64,000 nt of DNA from Morchella semilibera (lineage: Eukaryota > Ascomycota > Pezizomycetes > Pezizales > Morchellaceae). Position 1 is the first letter of the stretch. Each line of letters opens with the position of its first letter. The stretch lies in assembly GCA_009192285.1 (NCBI GenBank), contig CM018603.1, positions 857,307 to 921,306 of the forward strand, written 5' to 3'. A program made the position numbers and the translations under genes. Shown here piece after piece: positions 26,759-39,113 of the stretch. Under the pieces are notes generated by a model, which made no database searches, had not been told where the DNA came from, and saw nothing but the letters and a program-made list of their open reading frames with translations.

Positions 26759-28130
26759 CTACCATCCAAACTTCTCCGCGACGATCCTAACGTCCAGCCC
26801 CCGTCTCATCATCCCCGCGCATGAGTTTTGTGTATCACGAACCATGCCTGGGGGACCACAAACGACCACACCCATGGAATCACACCGACGACCCCCATCG
26901 CTCCTCGAATCACATCCACGGCTGCCACTCCTCAAATCACACCCCACACCCTCAACCACATCCTCCATTTTAGGCCGCTTACCGACGACAACGTCGCCTT
27001 AAGTTACATGTGTTACAACTTCGACGCCTAGCTTCTGGAGATCATCTAATTCGCCACCATCTAGCCAGGACAGCTGACATTCCTCCCTCATAACAATTCT
27101 CTTCGGAGCATCATTTCCTCTCATCCCATGTTCTTCGTCCCCAGTCCTAATGATAGTGGTGGCAAGCTCATGCGCAAGTGGATAAATGACAGCGATACCG
27201 CTTCCGCCAGCGACCAGTAGCGCCGCATCAGAGTCCTGTAGACATTCCCACGCAAAGTAGGAACTTGCCAGGCTTACTCCTAGCTGCCTCTAATAGCTTC
27301 TTTGAGAAGCCATCGCGGGCACGGATTAAGAACTTTAGAGAATTTCCCGGCGTCGGCGCTACGGAGAATGGGTGGGGGTGCAGATACGCCACCGAGGGAA
27401 CGGAGAGAAATACATGATCTCCAGCGTGCCATTTCAACGGCCCACTGGGGTTCTGGCGAAGGGTGACGCGGATAGTCTGCTTAGCTGGGAGAATCGCAGC
27501 TGTTCCAGTTACCCATGCGGAGCGAACCATAAGGCGGAGGACTATTCTGTCGATTACAAAGATAAAGACACAGACCAAGACATAGGGGCGGGAGCCCTTA
27601 AAGAGATGCTAGTGCAAATACCTGAAAGAGCACGTGGACGAATAAGAATAGCCCGTAGAAGGCGTTTCTGAACTCTTCTTTGGAGGTGGCGCCAATGAGC
27701 TCGAGGAGGTAGGAAATCCAGGCTAATAAACCGAAAAGAATGACTGAGGTTGTGACGGATTGACGGAAAGAAAGGAAGCTATTTTTTTTGAGGCTAATTA
27801 GTAAATGGACATTGTGCGTGTTTCATGGGATATACCAGTGTTTTATCCCAAACCTATATGAAAGTTGCAAGATGGCCAATAGTAGCCGTGATACAAACCC
27901 TCCCGACATCTCTATGAAGCAACTTAACCGGGCAGTTCTTAGCGGCCATCAAATACTGTAGCGGGAGATTCGAAACAAAGACAAGGCCAAGCCGATCTGC
28001 GAAAACAAACATCTTCGGCGTGTGAAATAGAATTCTATAGAATACATAAAACGTTCAGAGCATAGTAACAGGCGGTTACAATGCATGCCGAGATCGGCGG
28101 ACACTCATAGGATAGACCAAGTAATTCAAT
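26759..28130 (-). pseudogene. Decayed ferric-reductase-like gene (FRE/NOX superfamily)
   Basis: Minus-strand pieces in family order outline a membrane ferric reductase. A heme-binding transmembrane part at about 28120-27600 includes DRLGLVFVSNLPLQYLMAA and a short VGRVCITATIGHL stretch. It is followed by the FAD-binding part WHAGDHVFLSVPS with HPHPFSVAP (27440-27340), the NAD-binding part LLVAGGSGIAVIYPL (27230-27180) and the terminal VVCGPPGM plus EKFGW (about 26870-26759). The frame is not continuous. A TAA lies in frame at about 26998-27000, between the NAD-binding core and the C-terminus, and would arise from CAA by a single C-to-T change as in RIP. At least two frame breaks lie in the membrane part, near 27600 and 28040. 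A genuine intron with CTAAT branch site seems present near 27800-27865. No intact start is visible. Living relatives reduce ferric siderophores at the plasma membrane. Confidence 0.75.
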
Positions 28131-29425
28131 GTTACAGTGTGTGGTAAAATTATTGTAGAAGTATGGGGAGAGTCCTATTGGCCAAATCAGCCATTCAAAC
28201 CCTGTTTTAAGGCCCCTGTTTCTACAATAACTCTACCTCTCGCTGTAGTTGGTTGGTGCGCTAGCAGTAGCACCCACGAATACGATGAAGAATCGGCAAC
28301 GGTTATGCCCGTAGCACCATCACCCCGACGACGAAATCCCGGAATAAGTGGTATTCTTTCATCGTTCAACGGAGTATTCCTGCCTAAGAATGAAGTTCGA
28401 TACAGAAATACTTGCAGAGTCTCTATTGTTGCGCGACAACCGCTGGTAAACGTCTGGTAACGTTGATGGGCACTTTCCGCTTCGGAGAAGTCTGTTCACT
28501 TGATAAACAGCGGTTACGGCCAAGAGACAGGAGAGCTAGGTTGTACGAATTGATGAAAGATCGGGAGAATAAAACACGTTTAAAAAGAGGACTCCAAGGC
28601 TGCGTGGGGGAGGTCTAGTAGAGGAATCTGAATTTGTGCTTAAGCTGTATAAATCGCCTTTCTCCGAGGAAGATGTTGATATGGGATAATATGTGCGATG
28701 TAAAGCCGAATATCTTGTTCGACACCGACAAGCGGATAAGAGCTCGTAAACCGACATCTCCGTCCTAGATAGGGGGGCAGCAGTCTCAGTCATGGAGGTA
28801 AGGTCGTCTTTTGAAACCCTGTGCAGGACAATTGTATCCAAAAGAAGGCACGTATGTAAAAAGGACAGTTATTATTTATATTATTAATAGTCGACTGTGG
28901 CAAGGGAGGTGCGATGAGGTTATCAGGTCGTTTGGGATGTCTGGGCAGCAGCATATCTACTATTCCTATTTTATTCAATACAGCAATTGATCCGATATCG
29001 GATACTAGAATCCGGGGCAAGACTAGAGGTTGACTGGGTAGGGATGTTGCACCTTAGGTACATACCTGTCTATTATCCCACCCCCCACGTAAAGGTTTCC
29101 CCCACGCCTCTCCAGCAGGCTCTTGGAGTAAATATCAATTCATACAAGGACCACTGGTTGCATGTAGAGCATAGTATGTACCCATACGAGCAGAGAGATC
29201 CTAATTCGCACCCCCTGTATGTCCAGGAGAAAATGATATTAAGTTGCGGACAGAGCATGACTATTGTCAAAGCCTTGCCTTGTCTTGTAAGACATTAGAA
29301 AAGGTCTGTTTGCCTTCATAACCATAACTCGGAAAATGAGTCCGCGGTCGACCTCGCCGAATATTTCTTCCTTCCTACATGCTTGTGCCATCAGTGATCA
29401 GGTTGTTAGAAGATATCAGCTGGGA

Positions 29426-29430
<5 letters not shown>

Positions 29431-29462
<32 letters not shown>
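29431..29462. repeat. T32 homopolymer
   Basis: An uninterrupted run of 32 T. On the minus strand it would be a poly(A) tract and could mark the 3' end of an old retroposed copy. No matching element body or target duplication could be recognised to its right. Confidence 0.9.
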
Positions 29463-29463
<1 letters not shown>

Positions 29464-29857
29464 ACGGGGGGCGAAATTGAAGGACGGTAGAAGTAACTCA
29501 AAGGTTCCGCTGGTTTTGAACATCAGCAGGTCAAATCAGCCTAGTCCTCGGGGTAACTTTGGCAGCGGGTTTTGCAGTCGGTCAGAGGCGCCCGGTTTGA
29601 ACGTTATTGGGCGAGTGTTTTGACTACACGGGAAAGCCAAACCCATTAGCGGGATAAGTATGAGATGGATGAAAATATTTGAACCCCGTACGGAATGGGC
29701 TCAAGTGAGATGAGCGAAAAGGAAGGTCAATCGATGCTAACAGTGGACGGAAGTAGTGGTCTCTGGATGTTGAGGTTGCAGCCAGCGGAAGCTAACAGCC
29801 ACTGTAATACAGTTATACTGCGTTCTCAGTTACGGTGTACTCATGTATGTATGTAAC

Positions 29858-29959
29858 TACATGTACTCGTACCTACATGTACATTACAGTAGGACATCTG
29901 TGCATACATGTATGTAATACATATTTGTAGTGCCTACATTACAATGTAGGCTACATGTA
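29858..29959. repeat. Cluster of four TACATGTA palindromes
   Basis: TACATGTA occurs at 29858, 29874, 29905 and 29952 among further ATGTATGT and TACAT strings. A perfect 9-bp inverted repeat, GCCTACATT-ACA-ATGTAGGC style, lies at about 29932-29951. The region could form several cruciforms. No gene is adjacent. Confidence 0.85.
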
Positions 29960-32900
29960 GTTCTTACCTTGAGTTCATTCTCAAGCAGCCTATGTATCTA
30001 CTCATCTTTTTACTACATGACCCAATCCACTGTGGAATCGTTAATTAAGCCAGCCGTATCCCATATTTCGTTCCTTTCTTGAATTCCCCTGACTTACACT
30101 CTCTTCAGTGCTACCTACCCTCCCTCTAGAATGCCTGTGGAAGACTTGTGTTCGATTTCGACACACGGTATAAGACAGGCAAAGGCAAGAAAGGTGCCGT
30201 CGCCCCGGGAGTTTTCCAACAAACTACCGTTCCAAATATGCTCCAAGATGCCCAGCCCCAGCTGGGCCTTTACACTTTACAACATCTTAAACAAACGAAC
30301 AAATTGATTTTGCAAACATCTTACTGGTTGGTCATGCAAGAAGTTGATGAATAAAGACTTACAAGGAACATCCCAGCCACCGACCCTATTAGCCGGAAGA
30401 TCCGGGGGGTAGAGTAGACAGGTTGGGGCGGCTCTGGGCACTCTATGTACCTATTCTAAGTTTAGCCGCGAAGATGGTCGTTTGTACCTGCCTGAGAACG
30501 GGTTGGGTTGGATCGCGGTACGGGAAGGGGAATCCAAGGGCTCGGTTTTGTGATTTTGTAGGGTCAGTTTCTTGACATGAAGATTGCCCTAAGCTACAAC
30601 GCGAGCCAACCCTACTACACCTAATCAACATCATGGACCCCTAACTTACATAACAACAAGGGTATTCCCAACTACATACATACGCCCAATTATGACTAAT
30701 TATACAAAGATCAGTGAAAGAACGACAGAGGGCCTATGAGAGGCACATGTGTTGATACGATGTGACGTGACGGGTGCGGGACCCGCTCCGTTTTTTTTAT
30801 GACTTCTCCCTAACTTACATTTCAGCCCCAAACAGCATGAGCATCTCAATTTCTAAAGGGTTTCTCGTCACCATGTGGACCCGCCATTGGCTGAATCTGT
30901 GTACTGTGCATGATAATGTCTGATAATATTAGGGGATACAGGCAGAAGGGTGTTAGAGAAGGTTAGACTAGACACGACATCATACTCTACCCCAGAAATT
31001 CAATCATTGACCACAGCTAGGGCCTAGATCTCAGGTCGCTTGATGAGCGCCACTCCTACAATGCACTACCAACCCCTTATGTCTCTGATTACATTAAAGC
31101 CTACCTTGCTTACTCGGATATCAGGGTCTTGCCAAAAGGGTAGTTTTTCATTACCTCACAAGGAGGATATATTACAATATCAAATTGGTATAGCAAGTAC
31201 GTTCATGCCTAGCGATAGTGTAAAGATGTCATCATGTCAGGCTCTGGTAGCCATTTCCTCTTTGACTTACCGACTCACTTATAGATGGTACCATCAGCGA
31301 AATAAGCGGTCAGGGGAACAGTCATCGATATAAGTGGATTGATTCAAACCGGTTGCCAGGAGGTCGGAAACACTCCATAGCCGCTGTTCTAGAAGATTTT
31401 AATCAGGGCTCCAGGAGGTGTGGTGTAATGACCGGTGATAGAGTATGCTGTGGTGATAGGCTACAAGAAGAGAACTCCCCCGCTATGCACTCCCCCACTG
31501 ACCCGAGTACCATAAATTCCTGTCCCTTTTTTGACTAAGCGCAGGGCAATTCAGATGTCCATAGTTCTTTTCGCTTCCCCTTTCCCGTGCTGTTGGGTCC
31601 GTCTTGCCTCTGATTTGGAGTGGGAAGGGGGAAAAAAAACAAAAACCGGAGAAGGAAAGGAAAAAGAAAACCGCAACGATTGCGCGATTCCCCATCGCCG
31701 GGGAATCCAAAGACAAGACCGATGTAAAAAATTTTCATTGGGGCGGCCGGGGAAGAAAAAGAAGATATCTATGGCCCTACAGTCTCGTGGCCTGAATGGT
31801 TCCAATGAAGGGGCAAAGTGAACTGTTCAGTTCAGGCAAGCCGTTGAAATTCTCGGTATACCGTGCCGGCCGATGCGCACACCTCCGACCTGCATTCGGT
31901 CTCTCCCTCCGCCCCGTATCGTTCTTCAGGCCCGTGAGCACTCCTTCCACTCTGTCTTACATCGGAGGTGACCGCTGGCTGGCTTGGGAGCATATGCTTA
32001 AGCTTGGTAGGGTCTTTCTCCTTCTTATAGAAAGGTTGATTGGATGGGAAATTCCGTGCATTCTTTCCCCGCAATTTTGCTTTTTCTCTGCGCGCATGCA
32101 AGGCAGTGCAGATGTCATTCATTTATGGTATGTAGGTCTCGTGAGGGGGATGTATGGATAGATGAAGTGGATAATCCACTCGGGATATTTGGCTAGTTGG
32201 TCGAGAGGAGGGGTGGTATTTGAGCCTACTCCAGTTGGATTAGTTGTGCGCCCTATCCCGTCTACGTGTTTACATACATACTAACGGTTACCTCGATCCC
32301 TTCCTGCAACACTCAACTTTATACCGTTTATTCTCAGAAAAAGAACCCCGAGGTGGAGCCGAGTCTAGGAAGAACAACTGTCTCGAGCACGATCTTTTAT
32401 CTTAATATGAGGAAAAGGATTCCATTACTCCAATGAAGGAGTGTATAGAAACACGTGTTGTGGGTCGGTAATGAAGGGGAAAAAGTTACCTATTCATACC
32501 TGTATAAAATGACGTTTTCTCCTGGACATCTTGGAGCTCCTCCAGAAGTTACTTTCCTTTTGCGGTGGGGGAGGGCCAGAAACGTAGTAATAAGCCCGGG
32601 AACTCGGAGGGGAAAGGGGAGAGAGCCGGCAGGAAGATTTCTCCCCTCCCTTTCTCACGATGGGATGAACGGGCAAGGCTAGTGGTGTAGGTCCAAATTG
32701 GTGGAGCCCTAGCAGCCAAGAATAGGAACTGTAGAAAATTTAAATCAACAAATATGTCATCGGGAACAAATATTAATACGGCATGGATTGAACCACTGGT
32801 ACCAAATAACACAGGAGCGCGGATAGTGCGCTTCCTTCCTACCCCGCCTTTACGAGATGAAAACCACGTTCGCAGATTTTCTCCCAGGGCCATTTTGACT

Positions 32901-34150
32901 GTGGTACAAGGTGCCACTCTATGCTTTCTTTTTTTAAGTACCTATAGTCGACATGGCTCATCAATCCATTTTTTTGAATGAGAAAAAAAAAAACTTATGG
33001 CTGCTGATGATACAACGGCTGCCGGGCGTGCCCGTCCTTTAATTTTGATACTGTTAACTCTAGGTAGTAGATATGTCACTACTGATGATCATGAGTGGAT
33101 AAAGCGAGTCAAGCAATAGTAGTGACCGCATTTCTAATTGATTGCTACAAGGGTAATGCGGCACTAACACGTACCAGCCAGCCATCAGATCTGGTATGCA
33201 ATAGTACCTACTTTATCCTAAACCGCTACCATCTCGATAAAGTGGCATCCAGTCAGGACATCCGAAGGTTCCTTTTCTTTCTTTCTTTCTTTTTCTGAAA
33301 AGTTAGGACGGAGTAGAAAACAAGGGGCGGATACAGCCAGTACCAGAAAAGGCTCACCTTGGGTGAAAGACGACATTTGGTTGAGCCTTGGTGGCTGGTA
33401 CAATGCGTAAGTACAGTAGGCAAACCTTTTATCCTGGATCATTTACGGTATGCAGTTATAATTAATTCTAAACCTGAGGTTTTGAACTAGAAGGCTGATG
33501 CTGATGAGTGCTTGTACCAAGATCTAGCAAGCCCATGGGTTAGTAGAAGATGCACCGTACGTAAGAATGAGTGGAGTACTAATTATGTGAAAAGTACAAC
33601 GCATAAATTATTGCTATTGTCGAGACTTTAATGTTGTCCGTACGGGGACTAAGCCTTGGTGAAGCAGACTTCAATGAAGCTATTCGATCTCTCTATCTAG
33701 AAAAAAAAATCGCCCCCTGTTGATTTCTTTTTCCTTTTTTGCTCTCCCACTCCTTCCTAAGTTCGTCATCTGGGACAACAGTGCCACACGCAGGATTTTC
33801 ACTGAGTAAGTAGAACATCGGCGAAAAAAAAAAAAAAAAAGAGGGTATCTATGGCTCTTAGGCCGCCTTTGCACAATTTTTGTCGTTGCGTCGTTCCGCA
33901 GGGTATCTCGACATGGTTATGATGGGCAAGGCTTGCTACTAGTGTAACTGAAATACTACTCTACGTTTATTATTTTTTCTTCTTTTCCTAATCTAAATCC
34001 AAGCACGGATTCAAAGCGTGAGTTAGGTGACAACCTTTAGTGTTTGTACTCTCTACCTCTTCTCAAGTACGACTTGCTACTATATGCACCCCGTAGGTTT
34101 TTGGTATATCTGAGATTCATTATTTTGTCCTAAATAGCTGTGTGAATTAT

Positions 34151-35443
34151 TAGCCATGAGCTGTGTGAGCTGGGACCCTCTAAAGTGACATCTGTCTACC
34201 TCCCCCGGTTCACCCTACGGTCTTTCCCATTCATACACCCCACCCCTCTCCTCAATCATAGTCCCTCACTTACCCCCCCTCCTCACTCTCTCCCTCACCC
34301 CCGCCCACATATCCCATCAATCCCCTCCCTCATCATCATCACCTTCATCTTCGAAAATCATCACCTCACTTCCAGATTGGGTACCTCTTCAACTATATAC
34401 TTGTTTCTTCCTCCTGCTTCTCTTCCTTAGTAGTATTACTCTTTCTGGCTGGCTGCTTCTTATTGCTGCTGTTGGAAGGTCATTCTACACAACCTTGCTA
34501 CTGTGAGCTGAGGCATCGATTTTTACCGGTTTCTCCTACATACATACCTACCCTGCCCCGTGTGTCTAACCCTCGTGCACTTTTTTTTCTCCATACTCAC
34601 GCCGCTGCGGCTGCTGCCCACTGATTACATCCATCATCACCTCCGACACCTCATCCAAAGAGCTCTATCGCAGCCATAGGTAGTGTCACTACTACATACG
34701 TACATTACATACTCACATACACATCCGTAAACCAACACGGATCTTCGCCTGCAACTACTTCGGTTCCACAAAACCTAGGCAAGCAGGAGCATTGGCGTTG
34801 CTGCATCTGTCGGCCTAAGAACCCAACAACTCCTCAGAAGGTAAAAGAGAAAGAAAAAAAAAAGAATCCTAGTTGCAAGACTCTTGCAATTGGGTCTGCT
34901 CCACCTGCCCTCTTCGCCCCGCGTTAAACTACAGGAGACACGATACTCCAACAGTTCTGTGTCATCTCCACCTTTCACGATCGATCATTCCTCGAAACAA
35001 AAAAGGTAATATCCTCGCTCTTCATACGCTTGTCCTCCCCGCATCAATCCAAGCGACCGTAACTGGTCCGCTTGCTGCGTGCGATTCATCGGTGGCCCGA
35101 TCCTCGCTTCCATTGTGGCCGTGTGTGCTTGTGGGGCGCTCCCGCTTGTCCATCGTGCCTAGGCTCTAATGATATAGAATAGGGAGTTGCTAACTCTGAT
35201 ATTATCACTACAGTCGCATTCCCATCTTGTGTCGTTAAAGGGTCTATTCCCGACCTAACACCCCCGCATTCCTCTCTTTACGGTTCAGACCTCCCCCACC
35301 CCTACGACGAACGCCCCTGAATTTACGGTATTAATAAAATACCCAGCCAGTTCGAGATTTTTTTTTTTGGGTAGAATATCTCACCATCGGAGCTTTATTT
35401 GTTATATTTTTCTGTTTTCGCATGAGCTGTTGAGCTCACGGCT
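34151..35443 (+). promoter_or_regulatory. Promoter and long pyrimidine-rich leader of the zinc-finger gene
   Basis: The plus strand is strongly C/T-rich from about 34195 to 34400, then mixed, up to the ATG at 35444. Long leaders with upstream ATGs are common for fungal regulators. Several upstream ATGs open short frames here, for example at 34185 and 34873, so translational control through small upstream frames is possible. The transcription start cannot be seen. Confidence 0.45.
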
Positions 35444-38400
35444 ATGGGAATTGAATCGCATCGCTCACACGATGGTTCGCAATTAGCTACATTATCACCT
35501 GGAATTACCCGTATCGAAGACGCACAGCAACATCAACATAGAGCAGGAAGTTATCATCCACTAGTAGATCAGCACGATTACCGGTCAGGTCATTCGGAAG
35601 TGGGTATACATAACATGTCAATGACTGCAGGGGAACACCATCAAACTATAGGGCAATTCCAACAGCCCCATGAGCTTGGGGAGAAGCCCCGAGGAAGAGA
35701 ACGGGATAGGGAGGGCATGGGGGAAGGAAGTGGAGCTTCTGGTCCCAGTGGACCTCTGAGTAGTAGCACGGAACCCCAAACACGGAAAAGGAGACGGAGT
35801 AGAAAAGGGATGGAGAAAACCTTCAATTGCCCACAGCCAGGATGTGGAAGGGCGTATTCGAGAGCAGAGCATCTCTACAGGCATCAACTCAACCGTAGGG
35901 AACCCCCCATAGCCTCCTTTAAATTATGCTTTGGATAGGCAGCCGTTGAATACCTGTATGAGATATCGAAAAAATGGGTGGATGGTATAAGCTGCATATC
36001 ATTTTACTTTATTTCTTTCTCTTACTTTTCCTGGACGCCTACCGGGAGAGAGCCTTGCTTATGAATTTGGGTGAATCGGGTTCTAAGATGGGCAGAACGG
36101 GTGCTGACGGTTGGTGGATTTAGATCAACCCAAGCAGATATACTTTTGCGATTTTCCCGATTGTAAGCGGTCATTCGTTCGGCAGGACCTATGTACGCGG
36201 CATCGTGACCGGCATACAAACCGGGGCTCTCAGCTCCAGAGGAAGGACAGTTTCCTCAACAACCCCGTTGGTGCAGCTGCAAGGAATATTCTTCAGGATC
36301 GGAAAAATTCGATGACTTCAATGACCCAAGGGTCATCCTCACCCGAGTCTCCAACAACCCCTAGCATTTCGATGAAGGCTGAAGATTCGCCAACCATGAC
36401 ACCAAATGGAATGCATTCTGGAGGGCCTATGGATATGACTGCTTCCCCTGAAACGTCGTCAGCAACATTGCCTGGGTCCTCGAGTGTTTCGACGCCCGCA
36501 GCTGAAAATCGGGCTAAGATTCGCAAGATCTCGGCCGATCACTCGCACCCAAGTCAAAGAGCGTCAAATGGAAGTATTGATAGAAGGTTTAGCCTGGACT
36601 CAAGGTCACAATCAATTTCTGAAGCCTCGCAAATGAACGGTAACCAAATGTATACTGGGATGAGCCATCAAAATCAACAAGTTTCTCAGGCCAATAGACC
36701 GACCATTCAAACCATGTCTGGAACACCAAACATGAACAGTCTGTCTTTACAGTCACCCTTTTCTGCGACATCTTCCTCGGGAAACCCTTACTCCGGACAT
36801 CCAGCTACCGCTGTCGGTGTATCTATGCCAATGGCCTCTGGTGCATCTTCCGGCCCAGCATCATTTGTCCCTTCATCGGCATTCACAACATTCTCTCTAC
36901 CACAGCCAGCTTTCCCAAACTTGAACCAGAGCAGTGCGCCGACTAATGGGCACGCTGGATACACAACTTCACCGCCTACTAGCTCGTCGCCTGGTGATCA
37001 TCAAGGACCAAATGGGGTTGTTACTACGAGTGCCTCTGAATTTGAGATGATACAATATAGCATCCCTATGTTTGGCGGAGATGGGTACACTCGGTCCCCA
37101 AACTGGATGGCTAACGATTTTGCATCTTGGTTCTTCGATGATCCTTCAATGGGAATTACCTCGCAGAGACCAGCTTCAATGCCGAACAGCTACGTAGATA
37201 ATCTAAATACTATACCTCCCCAAGGTTACTACATTACAGGCCACGACTTTGGTAGTGGAGGTTTTTATCCTTCTCCTTTACCACAACATCCGATGTCCGT
37301 CACCAGTCTAATTGCGCCACCAAGTCCGCCTCAGGAATCTCTCCTATCGGAGCACAGAAGACAAGAACTGCAGGACATAATCGAGCCGTGGATTAGCGAT
37401 GGGAGTGTGGATGAGACCCTCTTAAGCTTATGCATGATGCAGTCTTTTATCTCCGATTATTGGACTCACTTTCACCCACAGCTACCCATCCTTCACCGGC
37501 CAACATTCTCTGCCGACAAGACCCAGAATTATCTACTCATCACAATAATTGCCATTGGAGCTTCCATGATGGAATATAAAAGGGATCCTACTACAGCAGA
37601 ATCGGCATGTGTACTAGCGGCTAAACTGACGGGTGGCGTTCGATGGTCAATCTTTGCGGATGCGGACTTTCGACCACCAGCAAAGCTTTGGGTATTTCAG
37701 GCGCTACTTCTTTTGGAGACTTTTGAAAAGATGTTTTCCAGTAGGCAGCTTCATGAGCGCGCGCATATTCATCATGCTACTACTCTCACCTTGATGAGAC
37801 GAGGGTCTTCATTAACTGGAAGGTGTGCCTACGATTCCCCACAAAGCGGTCGTGATGTGAAGTCCAACAGTGAAAGCGGTAGTGTAATATTTTCTGGCCA
37901 AATTTCCGGAACAAATACCCAAGACGAAAATTGGAACCGCTGGATTGTTAGCGAGGCAACCAGACGAGCGGCTTTTGCGGCCTTTGTGCTTGACTCAACC
38001 CACGCGACAATGTTCGGTCATTCGGCAGTCATGGTTGCGCATGAGATGCGATTGCAGCTCCCTTGTGACGAGACCCTATGGGCTGCAACAAGCTTTAGCG
38101 ACGTGTGCAAAATCGAGCAGTCCCTGAGTCAAGCAGGAGTCAAGCAAACAACATTTTTAGATGGACTAAAAAAGACTCTAAATGGGCAGAATGTACGAAC
38201 AAACTCTTTTGGTCGAACAATCCTCATGGCTGGTTTGCTCAGTGTAAGCTGGCACATGCATCAACGGGACCTTCAAGTAACGTCTCTTGGCGTTGCATCC
38301 CAACTTGGCGGGCAAGTCAAATGGCGCCAAGCACTAACCCGGTCTTTTGATCACTGGAGGAAGGATTTTGATGCTGCTTTGGCTGGTATCCGGACAACTT

Positions 38401-39113
38401 TTGAGGGTATGGACTATTTTATCCCTTCAACTGAGGATATAGAGCATGAAAATATCTTCGAAAGTCGAACTGTTTTGCACCACTTGGCCCACATGTCAAT
38501 GCACGTCGATATAGTGGACCTTCAGATCTACGGTGGCGCGAAACGTTTGTTAGGTCGAACCATAACACCAAACGATGCTGCTATGGCTCGTAAGCGGATG
38601 GAGGCTTGGGCCCCTAGTGCGAGGGCGAGGGATGCGACATTTTACGCTCTTCGGTTCCTAAGCCAGGTGATGCTACCAGAAGAGCGATTAGACATATCAT
38701 TTGACAATGAGCATCCGGGAACGCCAGGGTCGATAAGAAAAATGGCAGCAACTACAGGAGTCCCAATATACAACGCTCGAGACGATCACCTTCTCAACCG
38801 ACCTTGGGTTCTTTACTACGCTTGTTTGGTCGTTTGGTCATATGGATTCGCGCTAGAAGGAACCCTTAAGGGGCCTATCCGGCTTCCGGAAACCAGTCAG
38901 GAGAAATACATGGGTATGAGGGCATATCTGAACAGGGTGGCAACTGTACCTTCGCCGGAAGGACTGACGGAAGTTCGTGACAAGAATGCCACTTTAGGGC
39001 TGGTTATGACTTTACAAGAGATGTTCCACAATTCAGGCTGGGAGTTATTGGACGAGGCATCGCGGTTATTGCAGAAATGTATTGGGATTTTGATTGGGGA
39101 ACCACAGAACTGA
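35444..39113 (+). CDS. C2H2 zinc-finger transcription factor with fungal_trans-like region
   Basis: Nuclear DNA-binding regulator of about 1146 residues. Exon 1 is 35444-35894 and exon 2 is 36124-39113, joined in phase 1 through a 229-nt intron with GTAGGG donor, CTGAC branch site and TTTAG acceptor. Residues 127-151 form the first finger (CPQPGC, 12 residues, HQLNH), whose last histidine codon is split by the intron. The second finger follows at once (CDFPDC, 12 residues, HRDRH). A basic TRKRRRSRKG stretch just before the fingers is a likely nuclear signal. A long Ser/Pro/Asn/Gln-rich section follows, then from about residue 590 a fungal-specific regulatory region (HFHPQLPILHRPTFS, LLLLETFEKMFSSRQLHERA). 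This layout resembles Klf1/Zas1/AmdX-type regulators. Target genes are unknown, and no metabolic cluster is adjacent. Confidence 0.88.

Larger units (their letters stand above)
28131..34150. other. AT-rich gene desert
   Basis: No protein-like frame was recognised. Notable contents are a T32 run, a TACATGTA cluster near 29.9 kb, and purine/pyrimidine-rich stretches at 31.6-31.8 kb. Two short similar segments at about 31755 and 33843 share ATCTATGGC after an A-rich run. They may be copies of one small element, but the match is too short to call. Confidence 0.5.

Noticed and set aside
36538-36555. TCTCGGCCGATCACTCGC inside the zinc-finger gene, similar to the 18-bp motif
   Set aside because: The first half-site is TCTC rather than TCAY and the string is coding sequence, so it was not counted.
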